From contig CATNEN010000039.1 in assembly GCA_950097015.1 (NCBI GenBank), positions 18,407,501 to 18,471,500 on the forward strand: a stretch of DNA of 64,000 nucleotides, read 5' to 3'. This document shows positions 58,985 through 64,000 of the stretch, in pieces. The stretch comes from Macrostomum hystrix. Lineage: Eukaryota > Platyhelminthes > Macrostomidae. A model generated the notes under the pieces. The model was not told the DNA's origin. It saw nothing but the letters and a program-made list of their open reading frames with translations, and searched no databases. The position numbers and the translations under genes are program-made. The stretch's first letter is position 1. The number at the start of each line of letters is the position of its first letter.

Positions 58985-60965
58985 GATACTTAATTTTTTT
59001 AAACTATACACTCCGACTGTCTAAATCCCACACTCAGACTGGTCTCAATCCCACACTCAGACTGGTCTCAATCCCACACTCTGACTGGTGTCAATCCCAT
59101 ACTCAGACTGGTCTCAATCCCACACTCAGACTGGTCTCAATCCCACACTCAGACTGGTCTCAATCCCACACTCAGACTGGTCTCAATCCCACACTCCGAC
59201 TGTCTAAATCCCACACTCAGACTGGTCTCAATCCCACACTCAGACTGGTCTCAATTCCATACTCAGACTGGTCTCAATCCCACACTCAGACTGGTCTCAA
59301 TCCCACACTCAGACTGGTCTCAATCCCACACTCAGACTGGTCTCAATTCCACACTCTGACTGGTCTCAATCCCACACTCAGACTGGTCTCAATCCCACAC
59401 TCAGACTGGTCTCAATCCCACACCCTGATTGGTCTCAATCCCATACTCAGACTGGTCTCAATCCCACACTCAGACTGGTCTCAATCCCACACTCAGACTG
59501 GTCTCAATTCCATACTCAGACTGGTCTCAATCCCACACTCCGACTGTCTAAATCCCACACTCAGACTGGTCTCAATCCCACACTCAGACTGGTCTCAATT
59601 CCATACTCAGACTGGTCTCAATCCCACACTCAGACTGGTCTCAATCCCACACCCTGACTGGTCTCAATCCCATACTCAGACTGGTCTCAATCCCACACTC
59701 AGACTGGTCTCAATCCCACACTCAGACTGGTCTCAATCCCACACTCAGACTGGTCTCAATCCCACACTCTGACTGGTCTCAATCCCACACTCAGACTGGT
59801 CTCAATCCCACACTCTGACTGGTCTCAATCCCACACTCAGACTGGTCTCGATCCCACACTCCGACTGGTCTCAATCCCACACTCAGACTGGTCTCAATCC
59901 CACACTCAGACTGGTCTCAATCCCACACTCAGACTGGTCTCAATCCCACACTCTGAATGGTCTCAATCCCACACTCAGACTGGTCTCAATCCCACACTCC
60001 GACTGGTCTCAATCCCACACTCAGACTGGTCTCAATCCTACACTCAGACTGGTCTCAATCCCACACTCTGACTGGTCTCAATTCCACACTCTGACTGGTC
60101 TCAATCCCACACTCAGACTGGTCTCAATCCCACACTCAGACTGGTCTCAATCCCACACTCAGACTGGTCTCAATCCCACACTCTGACTGGTCTCAATCCC
60201 ACACTCTGACTGGTCTCAATCCCACACTCTGACTGGTCTCAATCCCACACTCCGACTGGTCTCAATCCCACACTCTGACTGGTCTCAATCCCACACTCTG
60301 ACTGGTCTCAATCCCACACCCTGACTGGTCTCAATCCCACACTCAGACTGGTCTCAATCCCACACTCAGACTGGTCTCAATCCCACACTCTGAATGGTCT
60401 CAATCCCACACTCAGACTGGTCTCAATCCCACACTCCGACTGGTCTCAATCCCACACTCAGACTGGTCTCAATCCTACACTCAGACTGGTCTCAATCCCA
60501 CACTCTGACTGGTCTCAATTCCACACTCTGACTGGTCTCAATCCCACACTCTGACTGGTCTCAATCCCACACTCAGACTGGTCTCGATCCCACACTCCGA
60601 CTGGTCTCAATCCCACACTCAGACTGGTCTCAATCCCACACTCCGACTGGTCTCAATCCCACACTCTGACTGGTCTCAATCCCACACTCTGACTGGTCTC
60701 AATCCCACACTCCGACTGTCTAAATCCCACACTCAGACTGGTCTCAATCCCACACTCTGACTGGTCTCAATCCCACACCCTGACTGGTCTCAATCCCACA
60801 CTCAGACTGGTCTCAATCCCACACTCCGACTGTCTAAATCCCACACTCAGACTGGTCTCAATCCCACACTCTGACTGGTCTCAATCCCACACCCTGACTG
60901 GTCTCAATCCCACACTCTGACTGGTCTCAATCCCATACTCCGACTGGTCTCAATCCCATACTCAA
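58985..60965. repeat. 23-bp minisatellite
   Basis: About 86 units containing GACTGGTCTCAATCCCACAC, with CTCAGACT, CTCTGACT and CTCCGACT subtypes interspersed and some shortened CCGACTGTCTAAATCC units. Block duplication is visible (for example 59940-60080 and 60385-60530). Confidence 0.97.
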
Positions 60966-61309
60966 TTCCAGTTTTTCAATAGGCTTTTCTAGATTTTAAA
61001 TCATTGCATTGTGCTTATAATAGGCATAATGTTCTAACTAGTAATTTTTTATTGATCATTGATCATGACTAATCAGAAAATTTTAAGTCGTAGCTGGTAT
61101 TTTATGTTTTTTGTTTTATGCTGCGTTTAAATGTAGTTTTCTGTTTTTCGTTTTTAATATATACTTTTAAGATGTACTAGACAAGTAGTTAAGTGCTTTT
61201 TCTGTTCTAAATTTAAAGAAATTCAATTTAGAAAACCTAACAAGATCCTCATTAATGACCCCCATGACATAGTTAACAATATCTGACTTTGGGCCTTAAT
61301 GACATCAGA
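60966..61309. other. AT-rich intergenic stretch
   Basis: No gene or repeat recognised. Confidence 0.45.
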
Positions 61310-61660
61310 TCAATGACTCTAATGTCATCAGATCAATTACCCTGATGACATTAGATTAATGACCCTGAAGACATCAGATTAATGACCCTGAAGACATCAG
61401 ATTAATGACCCTGATGACGTCAGATTAATGACCCTGAAGACATCAGATTAATGACCCTGATGACGTCAGATTAATGACCCTGAAGACATCAGATTAATGA
61501 CCCTGAAGACATCAGATTAATGACCCTGATGACGTCAGATTAATGACCCTGAAGACATCAGATTAATGACCCTGATGACGTCAGATTAATGACCCTGAAG
61601 ACATCAGATTAATGACCCTGATGACGTCAGATTAATGACCCTGAAGACATCAGATTAATC
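61310..61660. repeat. 23-bp array with tandem CRE (TGACGTCA) sites upstream of the RRM/RS gene
   Basis: About 15 units based on ATCAGATTAATGACCCTGA. Five units carry GATGACGTCAG (perfect CRE), interleaved with GAAGACATCAG units. The array ends about 40 bp before the ATG at 61702, so it occupies the promoter region. Confidence 0.9.
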
Positions 61661-61701
61661 ATCCAAAGTAAAATGTTCCAGCGCGGAGAACAGACAGTGC
61701 A

Positions 61702-63087
61702 ATGAGCGCCAGCGATCACATTCCTCCTTCACTGGTGGCGCCGTCTCGCCACTGCATCTACATTCGCGGCCTGTCGGCCAAGCTGCGCGCTGATGATGTC
61801 AGGCGGTTCTTTGTTGACAAAGAGTACAACTGCTCGATTGACTTCTTCACCTACACCAACAATAAGAGTCTGCTAAGTGTGGCCTTGCGCTTTGATTCCC
61901 ACGACATCGCCAGGGAGATGATGCAGAAGTACGACGACAACAATCTTCTGGGCTGTCGGGTTAGCATTGTCTGGTTTCGCAACATGTTGAAGGCGCGAGA
62001 ACGCGTGCGCGCGGATCCGGAACTGCGAGAACGGCTTCAGAGAATGGGCGCCGGCGGGTTTGCCAACAGGTCGAACTACGGCGGAGGCCGCGGTAGCTCT
62101 GGCCGCAGCGGATTAGGTAGGCCTTACGGATATGGCCATCAGCAGCATCAGCAGCAGGCGCACTATTCTAATAACAGCGAAAGTCGAGGCTATCGTCGAT
62201 CCCGATCTAGATCCCAATCTCGATCGAGAGTTAGATCGCATTCAAGATCCCAATCTCGAGATTGGACTCGATCCAGATCCAGATCCCAATATCGATCCCA
62301 GTCTAGATCCCGTTCCGGGTCACAGTCGAGGTCTCAGCAGCGGTCCAGGTCCCGGTCTCCGTCCCGCACTCCGTCTGGCAGCGGTTACAGGCAGCAGCAG
62401 CAGCAGCAGCAGCTGTCGTCGCCGCCGCAGTTTTCAGATTCCCAGCACATCAGCAGGGATAAAAAGCGAAAAAAGCACAGAAAGAGGCGCAGAAGCAGCA
62501 GCGGCGGCGGCGGCAGCGGCAGCAAAAGCAGCGCCAGCAGCATCAGCAACTCCAGCCGGCATCGTCGTCCGCACAGCAGTCGAAGGAGCAGCCGAAGCAG
62601 TCGGCCGGGTCGATTTGATGCAGCCGTTGGTGGCAGCGGCGACCGGCTGTCGCCTTTACAGCCTCCGCCGCCTCCACCGTCTCTGCCGCCAGCGCCGCCG
62701 CCGCCGCCGCCGCAGGAGTCGCCGCCGGATTCGCCGCACCTGCCACCGGCGCCGCCGGATTCGGCTTTGGCCAACTCGTTGGCAGCCGCTGCTGCCGCAG
62801 CCGACGCGGCCGACGCTTCGCCGGGTAGCAGCGCCGGAGCCGGGCGCGCCCTTTCCGAGTCGAGTCTGCGCAAATTGCGCCTGAAAAAAACCGAATTAGA
62901 AGAATCCTACAGGCAGGACTGCGACACCTTCACCATTGTGGTGAAGATGCTCATCAGCAAGGATCCGCAGCTGGAGATTCGGATTCGGGCAGCCCTGAAG
63001 GAGACTCTGCGCGAGATTGGCCAGCAGTGCGTTGAAGAGCTGCGCGACTATGTGCGCCATCTTGATGATAATCAGGCTGCGATCTGA
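61702..63087 (+). CDS. RRM + RS-domain protein with periphilin/Lge1-like C-terminus
   Basis: Single exon, 461 aa. Residues about 17-100 form an RNA recognition motif: CIYIRGLSAKLRADDVRRFF (RNP2 region), LLSVALRFDSHDIAREMM (RNP1 region, divergent) and GCRVSIVWF. A Gly/Tyr/Gln-rich stretch follows, then an RS domain at about 163-225, a polyQ run, a basic KKRKKHRKRRRSSS block, an RS/Ser stretch, a long Pro-rich segment and an Ala-rich segment. Residues 403-455, YRQDCDTFTIVVKMLISKDP then LREIGQQCVEELRDYV, closely resemble the C-terminal helical domain of periphilin-1 (Lge1-like), which mediates dimerisation and HUSH-complex contacts in vertebrates. The protein is expected to be nuclear and to act in RNA processing or transcript-linked silencing; this is inference. 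Periphilin is not known to me to have an RRM. No intron, although neighbours are spliced. Confidence 0.85.
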   Translation: MSASDHIPPSLVAPSRHCIYIRGLSAKLRADDVRRFFVDKEYNCSIDFFTYTNNKSLLSVALRFDSHDIAREMMQKYDDNNLLGCRVSIVWFRNMLKARERVRADPELRERLQRMGAGGFANRSNYGGGRGSSGRSGLGRPYGYGHQQHQQQAHYSNNSESRGYRRSRSRSQSRSRVRSHSRSQSRDWTRSRSRSQYRSQSRSRSGSQSRSQQRSRSRSPSRTPSGSGYRQQQQQQQLSSPPQFSDSQHISRDKKRKKHRKRRRSSSGGGGSGSKSSASSISNSSRHRRPHSSRRSSRSSRPGRFDAAVGGSGDRLSPLQPPPPPPSLPPAPPPPPPQESPPDSPHLPPAPPDSALANSLAAAAAAADAADASPGSSAGAGRALSESSLRKLRLKKTELEESYRQDCDTFTIVVKMLISKDPQLEIRIRAALKETLREIGQQCVEELRDYVRHLDDNQAAI

Positions 63088-63314
63088 GGCAACTTGGCTT
63101 TGCAACCGCTTAGCGACGTGGCAATATTTGGTTGCTAATACTGTTGCTTTTGAGACTGAATCACTTTACTTTGTCTCTCTAGTTTTGTTAGAAAACTTTC
63201 TTTTTTAATTCGATTCTGTGTGTGGTTAGTGCCTTTGTTCTATTTCAAACAACATCGGATAAATGTGCTGTGGGTAACTGGGACATGTTATCGATTGGTG
63301 GATCAGTTGGCCTG
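63088..63314. other. 3' flank of the RRM/RS gene
   Basis: T-rich sequence; no AATAAA before the array. Confidence 0.4.
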
Positions 63315-64000
63315 TGGCTCATGAGGTGGCCATGTGACCTCTCTTTCACCATAGTCATAAAAAGTGGATCAATTGATTTTTGTCACCTGTGTCATAAAAG
63401 GCGGTCAATTGACCTTTCTGTCACCTGTGTCATAAAAGGTGGTTAATTGACCTCTCTGTCACCTGTGTCATAAAAGGCGGTTAATTAACCTCTCTGTCAC
63501 CTGTGTCATAAAAGGCGGTTAATTGACCTCTCTGTCACCTGTGTCATAAAAGGCGGTAAATTTACCTTTCTGTCACCTGTGTCATAAAAGGCGGTTAATT
63601 GACCTTTCCTGTCATCTGTGTCATGAAAGGCGGTCAACTGACCTCTCTGTCACCTGTGTCATAAAAGTGGATCAATTGACCTCTCTGTCATCTGTGTCAT
63701 GAAAGGCGGTCAATTGACCTCTCTGTCACATGTGTCATAAAAGGCGGTTAATTAACCTCTCTGTCACCTGTGTCATAAAAGGCGGTTAATTAACCTCTCT
63801 GTCACCTGTGTCATAAAAGGCGGTCAATTGACCTCTCTGTCATCTGTGTCATGAAAGGCGGTCAATTGACCTCTCTGTCACCTGTGTCATAAAAGGCGGT
63901 TTATTGACCTTTCTGTCACCTGTGTCATAAAAGGTGGTTAATTAACCTCTCTGTCACCTGTGTCATAAAAGGCGGTTAATTGACCTCTCTGTCACCTGTG
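63315..64000. repeat. 38-bp minisatellite continuing beyond the window
   Basis: About 17 units containing CTCTCTGTCACCTGTGTCAT followed by AAAAGGCGGTTAATTGA; the array is cut by the window edge. GGTTAATT/GGTCAATT subtypes are mixed. Confidence 0.95.

Overview
The window reads as nuclear DNA of an invertebrate animal. It holds spliceosomal GT-AG introns and animal gene families: an endosomal-type Na+/H+ exchanger, an ammonium transporter, tandem SH2 domains, a MAP3K-type kinase, an SSUH2 protein, a Ly6 protein and an RS-rich RNA-binding protein. It also holds tRNA-derived SINE-like repeats, and roughly a third of the bases (my estimate) lie in minisatellite arrays. This gene content and extreme tandem-repeat load would suit a flatworm such as a macrostomid, but the taxon is an inference and no sequence here proves it.

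Layout. 1-645: 3' end of a tetraspan (claudin/PMP22-like) gene with polyQ tail, followed by about 6 kb of arrays. 7675-10200: three-exon MFS transporter resembling MFSD8/CLN7. 10832-11274: dead IS630/Tc1-type transposase fragment. 11630-14315: 18-bp array. 16743-20225 (minus): ankyrin-repeat/MAP3K-like kinase with a TATA box; behind its promoter lies a 13-bp array. 22581-27924: six-exon tandem-SH2 adaptor whose introns hold large arrays. 28512-30172: 16/18-bp array. 31066-32268 (minus): intronless SSUH2 homolog. 34474-34974 (minus): small glutamine-rich protein. 36184-42412: eight-exon ammonium transporter. 43367-44583: three-exon GPI-anchored Ly6 protein. 46951-58388: eleven-exon organellar Na+/H+ exchanger, with a TTAA-flanked inverted-repeat transposon in intron 4. 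58985-60965: 23-bp array. 61702-63087: intronless RRM + RS + periphilin-type C-terminus protein with CRE motifs tandemly repeated just upstream. 63315-end: 38-bp array that leaves the window.

Splicing phases were checked by hand for every multi-exon gene: each reconstructed coding sequence is a whole number of codons and reads through to one stop. Three membrane transporters (MFS, AMT, NHE) lie here, but nothing indicates operons or a shared pathway; genes are on both strands and separated by arrays. Four genes have a TATA-like element 87-96 bp upstream of the ATG.

Most striking: one minisatellite family occupies introns of two different genes and an intergenic region in both orientations; the last NHE intron is almost entirely a tandem array of 5' splice-site-like sequences; the ankyrin units of the kinase are almost identical at DNA level; and an RRM is joined to an Lge1/periphilin-like C-terminus. 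From about 42.4 kb the DNA is more AT-rich and arrays are scarcer until about 56.4 kb.
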